NCBI GenBank assembly: GCA_004298435.1
Contig: SCSF01000037.1
Coordinates: 1 to 50,087 of the forward strand
From: Beijerinckiaceae bacterium
GTDB taxonomy: Bacteria > Pseudomonadota > Alphaproteobacteria > Rhizobiales > Beijerinckiaceae
Length of the DNA: 50,087 bases
Direction: 5' to 3'
The notes under the pieces were generated by a model, which was given only the letters and a program-made list of their open reading frames with translations, was not told the origin of the DNA and searched no databases. Made by a program: the position numbers and the translations under genes. This document shows, piece after piece, positions 6,612 through 14,986 of this stretch. Position 1 is the first letter of the stretch. Each line of letters begins with the position of its first letter.

Positions 6612-9044
6612 TCATCCTCTCAGTTGAGCCCCTGTCTTCCTGGCGATCTCAGCCACGATCTTGCCAGCGAGAGCGTCGATCTCCGATTCGGTCAGGGTCT
6701 TTTCCCGCGGCTGCAAGGTGACGGCAAGGGCAATCGATTTTTTGCCCTCGGGTATGCCTTTGCCTTCATAGACATCGAACACCGTCACCTCGGTGATCAG
6801 ACTTTTGTCGGCTGCCTGTGCAGCCTTGACGAGATCGGCAGCCTTCACGCTCCGTTCAACGATGAACGCGAAGTCACGCTGGAGCGGCATGAAATCCGAA
6901 AGCTCGAGTTTCGGCCGGGTCTTTGTCGGCTTCGATTTCGGCGCGGGTATGTCGTTGAGGATGAGTTCGAATCCAACGACAGGGCCGGATATATCGAGCG
7001 CTTCGAGCAGGCGCGGATGGATTTCGCCGAAGTGGCCGATGATGTTCTTTGGGCCAAACTGGAGCGACCCGCAGCGGCCGGGATGAAACCATTCCGGCCC
7101 GGCAGCAGCGATCTGCAAACCGCCAGGAGGCACGCCGAGCGCCGCGAGCAGGGCGAAAGCATCCGCCTTGGCGTCGAATGCGTCCGCCTCGACGCTGCCT
7201 GAGGCCCAGTGCCGTCCATTTCCTGCAAGCCGCGCCGCGCCGTGCCTGATGCCGCTCGCAGCGGTCTTCTGATCGGACGGCTCGGCGCCTTTGAAAGTCT
7301 GGCCCACTTCGAACAGGGCGAGATCGCCAAAGCCGCGATCGGCGTTGCGCTTCGCCGCGGAAAGAAGCCCCGGCAGAAGGCTCGGCCGCATGTCGGAAAG
7401 ATCGGCGGCGATCGGATTGGCGAGCGCGAGTTCCGGCGCGCCGCCGCCGAAAAGTTCGGCCTGTTTATGCGAAAGAAACGACCATGTGACGGCTTCGACG
7501 AGTCCGTTGGCGGCCAGCGCCCGTTTTGCCGTGCGGGTGCGTTTTTGCAGAAGGCTCAGGACCGGGACGGCAATATGCGTCTCCTCGCGTGGCAGCGGTT
7601 GCGCCTCGATGCGGTCGAGCCCGGCGATGCGCACGATTTCTTCGACGATGTCCGCCTTGCCGGCAATGTCGGGGCGCCAGCTCGGCGCCTTCACCATAAC
7701 GAGATTGCTGTTGCCTGCCATGGTCGCGAGGTGGAAGCCAAGCTGCTCCAGAATGCCGGCCATCTGGGAGACGGGAAGCGTGAGGCCCGTGAGACGTCTG
7801 ACCTGGCTCCAGGGAAACACGAGCGTAAAGGTCTCTTCGGGGATCTTGCCGTGGAGCACCACTTCGGAGGGTGTGCCGCCACAGATTTCTGTGATGAGCG
7901 CCGTCGCATAGTCCAGCCCCGGCAGGCAGAAGGCGGGATCAACGCCACGCTCGAACCGATAGCGCGCATCCGAAACGATGCCGAGTTGCCGGCCGCTGCG
8001 GGCGATGTTTGCCGGATCCCAGAGCGCTGATTCGATCAGCACGTCGGTTGTCGTCTCATCGCAGCCGGAGTCTTCCCCGCCCATAATGCCGGCGAGCGAT
8101 TCCACGCCCTTCGCATCGGCGATGACGACCATGGTCTCATCAAGCCGATAACTGCGTCCGTCGAGCGCTGCGAGAGTCTCGCCCGCGCGCGCGCGGCGCA
8201 CGCTGAGCGCGCCGCTGATCTTTCCGGCGTCGAAGACATGCAGGGGCCGGGCGCGATCGAACGCGAGGAAATTGGTGACATCGACGAGCGCATTGATCGG
8301 CCGAAGCCCGATCGAGAGAAGTCTCTTTTTCAGCCACTCGGGGCTTGGCCGGTTGCGGACGCCGCGCACGAGGCGCATGGCGAAGGCGGGCGCGAGATGC
8401 GCATCAGCTTCGCCGAAATCAAGAGAGACATCGATCGGGCAGGGGAATTGGCCGTGAACAGGCACGACTGGCGGCGTGATCAAATGGCCGAGCCCTGCCG
8501 CGGCAAGGTCGCGGGCGATGCCGGCGACGCCCATCGCGTCTGGCCGGTTGGGCGTGAGGTTGATGTCGATCACCGGATCGTCGAGGCCGGCCCATTGCGC
8601 ATAGACCGCACCAACCGGCGCATCCTCCGGCAATTCCATGATGCCATCGTGATCGCTGGAAATCTCAAGTTCGGCGCCCGAGCAGAGCATGCCGAGAGAT
8701 TCGACGCCGCGAATCATCCCTTTGCCGAGGGTGATCTTCTTTGCCGGAATATAGGCGCCGGGCGCGGCAAAGACTGACTTCAGTCCGGCGCGCGCGTTGG
8801 GCGCGCCGCAGACGACCTGGATCGGTGCGCCGGAGCCGGTGTCGACACGGCAGACGCGCAGCCGGTCCGCATTGGGATGCGGCTCGGCTTCGAGAATTGC
8901 GGCTACGACGAAATCCTTCAGCGGCGCGGCCGGATTGTGGACATGCTCGACTTCAAGACCGATCCGCGTCAGCGTCTCGACGACGGTGGCGAGATCCGTC
9001 TTTGTATCGAGATGCTGTTTCAGCCAGGAAAGTGTGAATTTCAT
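6612..9044 (-). CDS. pheT: Phenylalanyl-tRNA synthetase beta subunit
   Basis: Beta subunit of the alpha2-beta2 enzyme that charges tRNA-Phe. It has 810 residues, full length. Domains in order: an EMAP-type tRNA-binding domain (about 40-150, FVVAAILEAEPHPNADRLRVCRVD), the B3/B4 editing region (with INLTPNRPDAMGVAGIARDLAA), the B5 domain, the catalytic-like core (RNADRGFGDLALFEVG), and a C-terminal FDX-ACB anticodon-binding domain (about 715-808, PLQRDFAFIVERSV). The catalytic alpha subunit gene pheS normally lies directly upstream but is absent here: the next gene upstream is an unrelated dehydrogenase. The gene is on the strand opposite rplT, which suggests a rearrangement. Confidence 0.97.
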   Translation of the reverse strand: MKFTLSWLKQHLDTKTDLATVVETLTRIGLEVEHVHNPAAPLKDFVVAAILEAEPHPNADRLRVCRVDTGSGAPIQVVCGAPNARAGLKSVFAAPGAYIPAKKITLGKGMIRGVESLGMLCSGAELEISSDHDGIMELPEDAPVGAVYAQWAGLDDPVIDINLTPNRPDAMGVAGIARDLAAAGLGHLITPPVVPVHGQFPCPIDVSLDFGEADAHLAPAFAMRLVRGVRNRPSPEWLKKRLLSIGLRPINALVDVTNFLAFDRARPLHVFDAGKISGALSVRRARAGETLAALDGRSYRLDETMVVIADAKGVESLAGIMGGEDSGCDETTTDVLIESALWDPANIARSGRQLGIVSDARYRFERGVDPAFCLPGLDYATALITEICGGTPSEVVLHGKIPEETFTLVFPWSQVRRLTGLTLPVSQMAGILEQLGFHLATMAGNSNLVMVKAPSWRPDIAGKADIVEEIVRIAGLDRIEAQPLPREETHIAVPVLSLLQKRTRTAKRALAANGLVEAVTWSFLSHKQAELFGGGAPELALANPIAADLSDMRPSLLPGLLSAAKRNADRGFGDLALFEVGQTFKGAEPSDQKTAASGIRHGAARLAGNGRHWASGSVEADAFDAKADAFALLAALGVPPGGLQIAAAGPEWFHPGRCGSLQFGPKNIIGHFGEIHPRLLEALDISGPVVGFELILNDIPAPKSKPTKTRPKLELSDFMPLQRDFAFIVERSVKAADLVKAAQAADKSLITEVTVFDVYEGKGIPEGKKSIALAVTLQPREKTLTESEIDALAGKIVAEIARKTGAQLRG

Positions 9045-9184
9045 CGTTCATCCAATGGAAGCAGGGCGCGACGATCCAGAGGAGTGCGCTTCCTGCTTTT
9101 GCGGGATAGCCCGCCGCAGCAACCTCGGTCTACCTCATGGAAACGGCGAGACTGCGGATGCCGCCGGGCAGCCGGGGCGCTGCT

Positions 9185-10183
9185 CTATAAGACCAGTTGC
9201 TGATCGGTGAAGCCGCCGGTCTTGCGATAGCGAGTAATATAGGCTGGCGCCTGAGATTGGAAGGATTCAGGCATGATTCCGAAACTTTCCAGCGTCCGCT
9301 GCTCCATATGGGCCTTTTCGCTCACGATATTGTCCCGACGCAAAAGCGCGACTTCATCGCGCGTCAAAGCGAATAGCTCGGGAAACAGGCCGAGGCTGGC
9401 CTTCATGGCGAGTTCGGTCACGCCGCCAAGCAACGATGCGAGTGCGAAGGGCAGGGGCACGAGGAGGCGCCTGCGTTCCGTCACCCGCAGAACGAACCGG
9501 ATGATGTCGGCGAGGCTGACGGCCTGCGGACCGCCGAGTTCGTAGGGCGCGCCGGCAACCGCATTGCCATCGAGGGCGAGGGCGACGGCCTCGGCGACGT
9601 CACCGACGTAGACAGGCTGCAATTTTGTCTTGCCGCCGCCGATCAGCGGCAGCGCCGGCATGAGCCGCGCCATAGCTGCGAATCGATTGAAGAACTTGTC
9701 CTCAGGCCCGAAAACGACTGAGGGGCGCAGGATGACGGCGTTCGGGGTGTTTTCCAGAACAGCGGCTTCGCCCGCCGCCTTGCTGCGCGCATAATGCGAG
9801 GGACTCTCCGGATCGGCGCCCAAAGCGGAGACATGAACGAAACTCTCGATGCCGGCCGCCTTGACGGCTTCGGCAACCGCGCGCGCACCAAGATGATTGA
9901 CCGCATCGAAGCTCTGGCCGCCTTGCTCGCGCAATATGGCGACGAGATTGACGACAGCATCGGCGTTCTGAAGCGCGGGGAGGATGGATTCGGGGTAACG
10001 CAGATTGGCCTGCACGGCATTGATCTGGCCGACGCGGCCCGAGGGCTGCGTATGGAAGGCCAGATCAGGGCGGCGTGTCGCAATGCGGATGCGCCAGCCG
10101 CGACGCGCCAGTTCACGCGCCACATAGCGTCCAAGAAAGCCTGAACCGCCGAAAATCGTGACCAGACGGTTGGTTCGTGTCAC
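9185..10183 (-). CDS. NAD(P)-binding protein of the complex I NDUFA9 family
   Basis: Atypical short-chain dehydrogenase of 332 residues. The N-terminus has the nucleotide-binding loop TIFGGSGFLGRYVARELARRG (about residues 9-29), followed by an Arg after the second strand (IRIATRRP), which favours NADP(H). VNLVAILREQGGQSFDAVNHLGARAVAEA and the FVHVSALGADPESPSHYARSKAAGEAAV block, with Tyr and Lys of the YxxxK type, match the NDUFA9/39-kDa complex I accessory-subunit relatives widespread in Alphaproteobacteria. Whether it associates with complex I here is not known. It lies alone, 140 bases upstream of pheT on the same strand. Confidence 0.88.
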   Translation of the reverse strand: MTRTNRLVTIFGGSGFLGRYVARELARRGWRIRIATRRPDLAFHTQPSGRVGQINAVQANLRYPESILPALQNADAVVNLVAILREQGGQSFDAVNHLGARAVAEAVKAAGIESFVHVSALGADPESPSHYARSKAAGEAAVLENTPNAVILRPSVVFGPEDKFFNRFAAMARLMPALPLIGGGKTKLQPVYVGDVAEAVALALDGNAVAGAPYELGGPQAVSLADIIRFVLRVTERRRLLVPLPFALASLLGGVTELAMKASLGLFPELFALTRDEVALLRRDNIVSEKAHMEQRTLESFGIMPESFQSQAPAYITRYRKTGGFTDQQLVL

Positions 10184-10290
10184 CGTAACCTCATCAATTC
10201 ATATCGGCATGGCCGATCGCCGCCGATCTCCGGAGCCGTTCCGGGTTTTACGGAATCAAAGCCAGGATCGCACTATTCATTTGTTTTGAG

Positions 10291-10334
10291 GCGTTTTCTT
10301 CATGCGAAGCAGAAGCCGTTTCGCTCGGAAACGC
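10291..10334 (+). repeat. Dispersed 44-bp palindromic element, copy B
   Basis: Core starts GCGTTTTC (10291-10298) and ends GGAAACGC (10327-10334), again 44 bases, preceded by TTTGTTTTGA. It is in the 274-base spacer between the NDUFA9-like start and tRNA-Leu. A flanking imperfect stem (TTCCG/CGGAA) lies near 10236-10252. Confidence 0.7.
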
Positions 10335-10457
10335 TATAGAGCATGTTCCGGCAGGGCGAAAGCGGCAAGTCTCGCGAACAGTGTGCGCGGACTGCAATTC
10401 AGCCGCGCGGCCGGATTGACAACAGAGGCGCGCCACCCCTATGGAAGAGCCGCCTTT

Positions 10458-10542
10458 GCCCTGGTGGCGGAATTGGTAGACGCGCTGGTTTCAGGTACCA
10501 GTGGTGAAAGCCGTGGAGGTTCGAGTCCTCTCCAGGGCACCA
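10458..10542 (+). tRNA. tRNA-Leu, anticodon CAG
   Basis: An 85-base class II tRNA with encoded CCA. The acceptor stem pairs GCCCTGG (10458-10464) with CCAGGGC (10532-10538), followed by discriminator A and CCA. The anticodon stem CTGGT/ACCAG encloses loop TTCAGGT with anticodon CAG at 10492-10494, reading CUG codons. A long variable arm (about 10502-10515) and a T-arm GGAGG-TTCGAGT-CCTCT fit tRNA-Leu. It reads the commonest leucine codon in a GC-rich genome. Confidence 0.97.
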
Positions 10543-10561
10543 GGTTTAATGGTGCTTTTTT
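10537..10561 (+). terminator. Rho-independent terminator overlapping the tRNA-Leu 3' end
   Basis: GCACC (10537-10541), which is the end of the acceptor stem plus the discriminator and CC, can pair with GGTGC (10551-10555), followed by six Ts (10556-10561). The tRNA end therefore seems to supply half of its own terminator stem. Confidence 0.6.
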
Positions 10562-10836
10562 CAGTTTCTGCGGCGGTTCTCGGGGTGGCGGGCCGTCGGG
10601 AGACTGTTCTTGATTAAGGCTGCTTTTGACAGCCGAGGCGTAAAGAAAAACAACATCTTCGGATTCGGGCACGGCTGAAGCAATCGGAAAAGCGAGACCT
10701 GTTGCTGGCGAGTGATTGTGACTCAACGCCTGAAGCCGGACTGCCGCCAGTTTTCCACACTCCTGCTGCTCCCAGAACTCATTTTGACCGACTCAATTTT
10801 TCATAAACGTCAGGTCGAAAGAGGGCGAGGGGCCGC

Positions 10837-12720
10837 ATGCTAGAGGTTGTTTACTCTGCCTTTGGGCGGAGTTTTGTTCAGAATGCCGCAATTTCTGCCG
10901 CGAGCGTCAAGCGGCACGCGCCGGAACTGATCACCTCTTTGATAACGGGGGAATTCGTCTCCTGCCCCGCATTCGACAACATCGGACTGGTCGAGCCGCC
11001 GCAGGATGCGAGCAAACAGGTTCGCTTCGCGAGAGCCCAAAAGACCAATGCGATTCTCAATTCGAAGGCCGACCGGCTTCTTTACCTCGATGCGGACACT
11101 TACGTCACCGCGAACCTCATTGACTGGTTCCCGGTTCTTGATCGTGCCGACATCGCGCTTTCATACGACACGCGGCGGCGGGCGTCTGAAGCTCATCGAG
11201 GCTCGCACGCGCAAGGCGTAGCCTGCTGGCAAAGTTATTTCGATACCGGCGTTATGTTTGTAAAACGGTCGAAAGCCGTTGACCGCTTCCTTCAACGATG
11301 GGCGGAAGCGTTTGCCGCTGATGAAGGCATGGCCCACGATCAATGGGCGTTTCAGCAATTGATCCACGAATCCGGCTTGCGCGTGTATGCGCTGCCTCCC
11401 GAAATAAATGTTCGGGCCTCCGAACCGATTCATATCAGCGGCCATATCGCTATTCTCCATCGCGCACCCTTCAGGGATGACAAACCGGAATGGCGATCAA
11501 GCTCTGCCTTCCTCGGCGATTTTCTGAATTCTCGCACCGGGAGCCGGGTGTTCACACCACATGACGGCCGCCTGGCGATCGAGCGCGGTGATCAGGTCTT
11601 CAGCTACAGACTGCAAGACCATGAGGCGCGCATCGAAAAAGAGGGCTATCTCTATCCGCCGCTTGATTTCGCTTCAGCGGAATCTGCCTCAGGCACGAAG
11701 GTTAAACCCTTGCCGGTTTCACTCTCCAGACCGCGGATGACATTGTATACGTCGTTGCCGCCCAGTTTGAATCGGACGGCGAAGGGGCGCGAACTCGGAA
11801 CAACATATCAGAAGGCGTGCGTCGATTCCTGGCGTGCGGCGGGCTTTGACGTTGTCAGCCTGAATACTGCTGCCGAGATCGAGGCGCTGTCGGCTGCCGG
11901 ATTCGACATCGGATTCCATGAGGTTGAGCATGCGCCGCCGCATATCGGCGAGATGCTCGACGCTGCTCGCGAAGGAGCGAGCGATATTGCCGGCATCATC
12001 AATGCAGACTGCATGCTTCTCTCGCCCGACGGCATTATCGCTTCCATGATCGAAGCCGCGCGCGAGGGTCTTGTTATGGTCGAGCGCATGAATCTCGATC
12101 CCGAGGATCTCAGCGTTACCGGTGAAAGCTGTCAGGGCTTCGATTTGTTTTTATTTGGAAGAGAGAGACTGAACCCGTCAAATTTTGATGATGAAATAGC
12201 CATGGGTACGCCATGGTGGGATTACTGGTTTCCATTGTCGCACCAGCAAGTAGGCAAGAAATTATATTTGGTCGCAGCGCCAATATTGCTGCATCTCGAT
12301 CACAGACTAAACTGGAATCACGAGACATACATGCTGCAAAGGCGGCGTTGTCATGCAGCACTCTCGGCAAACAAATCGGCTTCTGTGAGATTTCCATTCA
12401 TTGATTATGACCGGACACTAACAGATGATGAGTTAGCGTATCTGGCTCCAGCGGCATTCGCCTGGCTGAAAGAAACGCCTCAGAAGCTGGATGTAAGCGA
12501 CGAAAGATCAGAATTTGTTTCGTTGTTCCTGTCCGCGCTCAACGAGACCTCCGCTCTGCACAGATCAAAGATCGATCTGCTCTCAAAAGAACTCGCGGCA
12601 AAGGTGTCCCAAATAGAAGGCATTCGTGAGCCGTTGCCTTCACGGCTTTCGCATTCCGTCCGCAAATTGCTGAGAGGATCGGCGGCGCTCCAACTCGAGC
12701 AGCCGGCAGATGCAGATTAG
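10837..12720 (+). CDS. Protein with two glycosyltransferase-like domains
   Basis: A 627-residue protein not assigned to a named family. Residues 1-235 look like a GT-A nucleotide-sugar transferase: LLYLDADTYV carries a DxD metal site at 85-87, YFDTGVMFVKRS is at 134-145, HDQWAFQ at 167-173 and ILHRAPFRDD near 206. Residues about 295-520 form a second GT-A-like unit (TLYTSLPPSLNR, then DSWRAAGFDVVSLN, then GIINADCML), with an NAD triplet where DxD would be and WWDYWFP later. The last 100 residues include a predicted helical tail. A GAGGGG ribosome binding site precedes the ATG. The stretch 12140-12470 is visibly more AT-rich than its surroundings, and the gene sits just after tRNA-Leu, so it may have been acquired. 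Substrate unknown. Confidence 0.8.
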   Translation: MLEVVYSAFGRSFVQNAAISAASVKRHAPELITSLITGEFVSCPAFDNIGLVEPPQDASKQVRFARAQKTNAILNSKADRLLYLDADTYVTANLIDWFPVLDRADIALSYDTRRRASEAHRGSHAQGVACWQSYFDTGVMFVKRSKAVDRFLQRWAEAFAADEGMAHDQWAFQQLIHESGLRVYALPPEINVRASEPIHISGHIAILHRAPFRDDKPEWRSSSAFLGDFLNSRTGSRVFTPHDGRLAIERGDQVFSYRLQDHEARIEKEGYLYPPLDFASAESASGTKVKPLPVSLSRPRMTLYTSLPPSLNRTAKGRELGTTYQKACVDSWRAAGFDVVSLNTAAEIEALSAAGFDIGFHEVEHAPPHIGEMLDAAREGASDIAGIINADCMLLSPDGIIASMIEAAREGLVMVERMNLDPEDLSVTGESCQGFDLFLFGRERLNPSNFDDEIAMGTPWWDYWFPLSHQQVGKKLYLVAAPILLHLDHRLNWNHETYMLQRRRCHAALSANKSASVRFPFIDYDRTLTDDELAYLAPAAFAWLKETPQKLDVSDERSEFVSLFLSALNETSALHRSKIDLLSKELAAKVSQIEGIREPLPSRLSHSVRKLLRGSAALQLEQPADAD

Positions 12721-12782
12721 CGACGCGCCCGGCTCTGAGGAATCAGAACCGAGGCTCGTCTTTCATACTTTGGATTGTTTGC

Positions 12783-13199
12783 TTAACGAATGATTTCGAC
12801 CACGCGGCGTGAATGGTCCACGATGACCGGCTCGTGATCGATCACAGTGAAGCGATAACCCGGCCTCACATGATATTCCGGCGGAATGTCATAGTACTCG
12901 ACATCTTCTTCCGGCAGCACGACGCCGACACGGACCGGCCCCTGATATTCATAAGAGGGAATGTCGCGTTCCACGACGTAATGATGAAAACGCGGGTAAT
13001 CGTTGACACCCAACAGGCCCGCTACGCCGCCAGTCACGCCCCCGACAACGCCACCCACAACCGCGCCGACGGGGCCTGCCGCTGCGCCGCCAGCGGCTGC
13101 GCCATGCTCCGAACCCCTCACCACACCCTGCGCTTGCGCGGCGGCAACAGGCAAAGCGAACATCGCCGCCATCGCCAGAATCCTGATTTTCAAGGGCAT
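12783..13199 (-). CDS. DUF1236-containing exported protein
   Basis: 138 residues with a signal peptide (MPLKIRILAMAAMFALPVAAAQA, cleavage near 23). A glycine/alanine-rich stretch resembling a glycine zipper (GAAAGGAAAGPVGAVVGGVVGG, about 33-60) follows. The C-terminal half includes the DUF1236-type pattern PGYRFTVIDHEPVIVD and a terminal RRVVEII. Such proteins are abundant in Rhizobiales and are thought to be periplasmic or outer-membrane associated; their function is unknown. It is monocistronic, with repeat copy C and a strong hairpin upstream. Confidence 0.8.
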   Translation of the reverse strand: MPLKIRILAMAAMFALPVAAAQAQGVVRGSEHGAAAGGAAAGPVGAVVGGVVGGVTGGVAGLLGVNDYPRFHHYVVERDIPSYEYQGPVRVGVVLPEEDVEYYDIPPEYHVRPGYRFTVIDHEPVIVDHSRRVVEIIR

Positions 13200-13275
13200 G
13201 CAGTTCCTCCTTCTGCTGTTTCAGATGGAGGTCGAACGTCGTCCGCCTGCCGAGGTTCCAGCGTTGGGATTTATA

Positions 13276-13319
13276 GCGTTTTCAAGCGAAGTGGCTTCCG
13301 GTTCGCGTGAAGAAAACGC
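13276..13319 (-). repeat. Dispersed 44-bp palindromic element, copy C (reverse orientation)
   Basis: The core reads GCGTTTTC at 13276-13283 and GAAAACGC at 13312-13319 on the plus strand, 44 bases. Orientation is judged from the CAAAACAAATAA tract that follows it, the reverse complement of the tract preceding copies A and B. A long hairpin begins 15 bases further on. Confidence 0.75.
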
Positions 13320-13334
13320 GTCAAAACAAATAAA

Positions 13335-13376
13335 TAGAGCCGCGGTTCTGATTCCATCAGAACCAAAGCGGCTCTA
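13335..13376. other. Long hairpin beside repeat copy C
   Basis: TAGAGCCGC (13335-13343) plus GGTTCTGAT (13344-13352) pair with ATCAGAACC (13356-13364) and GCGGCTCTA (13368-13376), 18 pairs around a TCC loop with one AAA bulge. It lies in the 248-base spacer between divergent genes. Part of its sequence (GGTTCTGA) recurs beside copy E, so it is probably part of a larger composite repeat. Confidence 0.65.
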
Positions 13377-13447
13377 GCGAGACTTGCGCCACGGCGCCCG
13401 GGATGATACCCGCAAGCTCAGCTTTTTCACGCCGAGGCAGCTCCAAA

Positions 13448-14074
13448 ATGTCCAGCTCGCCGTTGATCAGCCTGCATAAGGGCGACCTGCCGGAAGGCGT
13501 CGATTTCGGCGACAGCGTCGCGATCGATACGGAGACTCTCGGCCTCATTCCGCGGCGCGACCGGCTTTGCGTCGTCCAATTATCCGCGGGAGATGGCACC
13601 GCGCATGTCGTGCAGATTGCTGCGGGACAAAAGCGTGCGCCCAATCTCGAACGGCTTCTGACCGATCCGAACGTGACGAAGCTGTTCCATTATGCCCGGT
13701 TCGACATCGCTGTGCTTTATGCCGCCTTCGGCGCCATGGCGACGCCGCTTTATTGCACCAAAATTGCTTCGAAGCTGGTGCGTACTTACACCGATCGGCA
13801 TGGGCTGAAGGATCTGGTCAGGGAACTTCTCGGCGTTGATTTGTCGAAGCAGCAGCAGTCTTCCGATTGGGCAGCCGAAACATTATCGGAAGCCCAGATC
13901 ACATATGCGGCATCGGATGTGCTTCATTTGCACGCATTGAGAAGACGGCTCGACGCCATGTTGCAGAGGGAGAACCGCAGCGAACTGGCCGCGGCCTGCT
14001 TCGCATTTTTGCCCACCCGCGCCAGGCTCGACCTCCTGGGGTGGGAGGAGACGGATATTTTCTCGCACGAATGA
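13448..14074 (+). CDS. RNase D-like 3'-5' exonuclease
   Basis: DEDDy-family 3'-5' exonuclease of 208 residues, comprising only the nuclease domain without the HRDC domains of full RNase D. All motifs are visible: ExoI SVAIDTETLGL with D-x-E, ExoII LFHYARFDIAVLYAAFG with its Asp, and ExoIII ITYAASDVLHLHALRRRL with Tyr-x3-Asp. Such single-domain RNase D-like proteins are frequent in Rhizobiales and probably act in tRNA or small RNA 3' trimming. The ATG at 13448 follows a GAGGCAG site; a frame extension to 13403 adds 15 atypical residues. lptC-lptA-lptB follow on the same strand about 195 bases later. Confidence 0.88.
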   Translation: MSSSPLISLHKGDLPEGVDFGDSVAIDTETLGLIPRRDRLCVVQLSAGDGTAHVVQIAAGQKRAPNLERLLTDPNVTKLFHYARFDIAVLYAAFGAMATPLYCTKIASKLVRTYTDRHGLKDLVRELLGVDLSKQQQSSDWAAETLSEAQITYAASDVLHLHALRRRLDAMLQRENRSELAAACFAFLPTRARLDLLGWEETDIFSHE

Positions 14075-14269
14075 TATAAGTGTTTTTGTCCGCTGCGCGG
14101 CTTTTGGGCTGCTGGCGGCTTGTTGTAGAGTTCAGGCTTCCTATTTTGAGGCCTGATCCACGGGCGCGGCGACAGGGTTCGCGGTTTCTGTGGGATCGGA
14201 TACCCCATCGGCGTCTCTTTTTGACACGGGGCGGGTGGCCCGCCTGTGGAGACTCCAAAGATCGAGCGA

Positions 14270-14986
14270 ATGACCGATTTGGCACGCGGCACTCAAGCTT
14301 CGCGAGGCGGACTCGATCTGGCCACGGCAGATCCCCGTCAGGCGATCCGGCGTGCAAAGCTCCATTCTCTTTTTGTTCGCCATATCAGGCTGGCGATCAT
14401 CGTCAGCTCTACCTTGGCGATTGCTTTCGTGGGAATCATCGCGTTTTTTGACCCGTTCAAGCGGATCCCGGCCAATATTTCCGTGGGGCATGTCGGCTTG
14501 CAAGGCTCGCGCGTCACCATGACCGCCCCAAAAATGTCAGGCAGGCGCCCTAACGGTCAGCCGTTCGAGCTGACCGGCGTTTCCGGCATTCAGGATATTT
14601 TGAAGCCGAGCGTGGTTCAACTGATTGGAGTCAATGCGAAAATAGGCATGGATGACTCCACGACCTCGAAGATCACCGCGCAGTCCGGCATCTATGACAG
14701 CAACAAGAACAAGATCTGGCTCAAGGGCAAGGTTCGGATCATCAATAACGGTGGCTATGACATCCATATGCCGAGCGCGATCGTTGACATCAAATCGAGT
14801 GCGCTCGTCAGCAAGGAACCTGTTTTGGTCTATTTGAACGGCGGCCGTGTCGCGGCGGATCATATGATTATCGGGGATAACGGGCATAAGATTTCGTTCG
14901 ATGGCGAAGTCGATTCCGTGGTCGATTCGAGCATCACCGTCGCGCAAGGCGAGAGCGGGGCCAGCCCGACGGAGACGCCCAGATGA
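14270..14986 (+). CDS. lptC: LPS export ABC transporter periplasmic protein LptC
   Basis: Membrane-anchored component of the Lpt bridge that takes LPS from LptB2FG and hands it to LptA. From ATG 14270 it has 238 residues. A single membrane anchor (about residues 41-60, LAIIVSSTLAIAFVGIIAFF) is followed by a periplasmic OstA/LptC-type beta-jellyroll region with repeated short strands, such as ITAQSGIYDSNKNKIWLKGKVRI and KISFDGEVDS. GTG at 14246 is an alternative start. Its stop overlaps the lptA start by four bases (ATGA), implying coupled translation. Confidence 0.88.
   Translation: MTDLARGTQASRGGLDLATADPRQAIRRAKLHSLFVRHIRLAIIVSSTLAIAFVGIIAFFDPFKRIPANISVGHVGLQGSRVTMTAPKMSGRRPNGQPFELTGVSGIQDILKPSVVQLIGVNAKIGMDDSTTSKITAQSGIYDSNKNKIWLKGKVRIINNGGYDIHMPSAIVDIKSSALVSKEPVLVYLNGGRVAADHMIIGDNGHKISFDGEVDSVVDSSITVAQGESGASPTETPR

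Noticed and set aside
10439-10726. 95-codon minus-strand frame with the peptide WRGLEPPRLSPLVPETSASTNSA
   Set aside because: It is the antisense reading of tRNA-Leu, a well-known false gene; no homology-like features outside the tRNA.
10184-12782. Integrative genomic island at tRNA-Leu
   Set aside because: No integrase, no repeated tRNA 3' end and only one unusual gene; an island is not supported beyond possible transfer of that gene.
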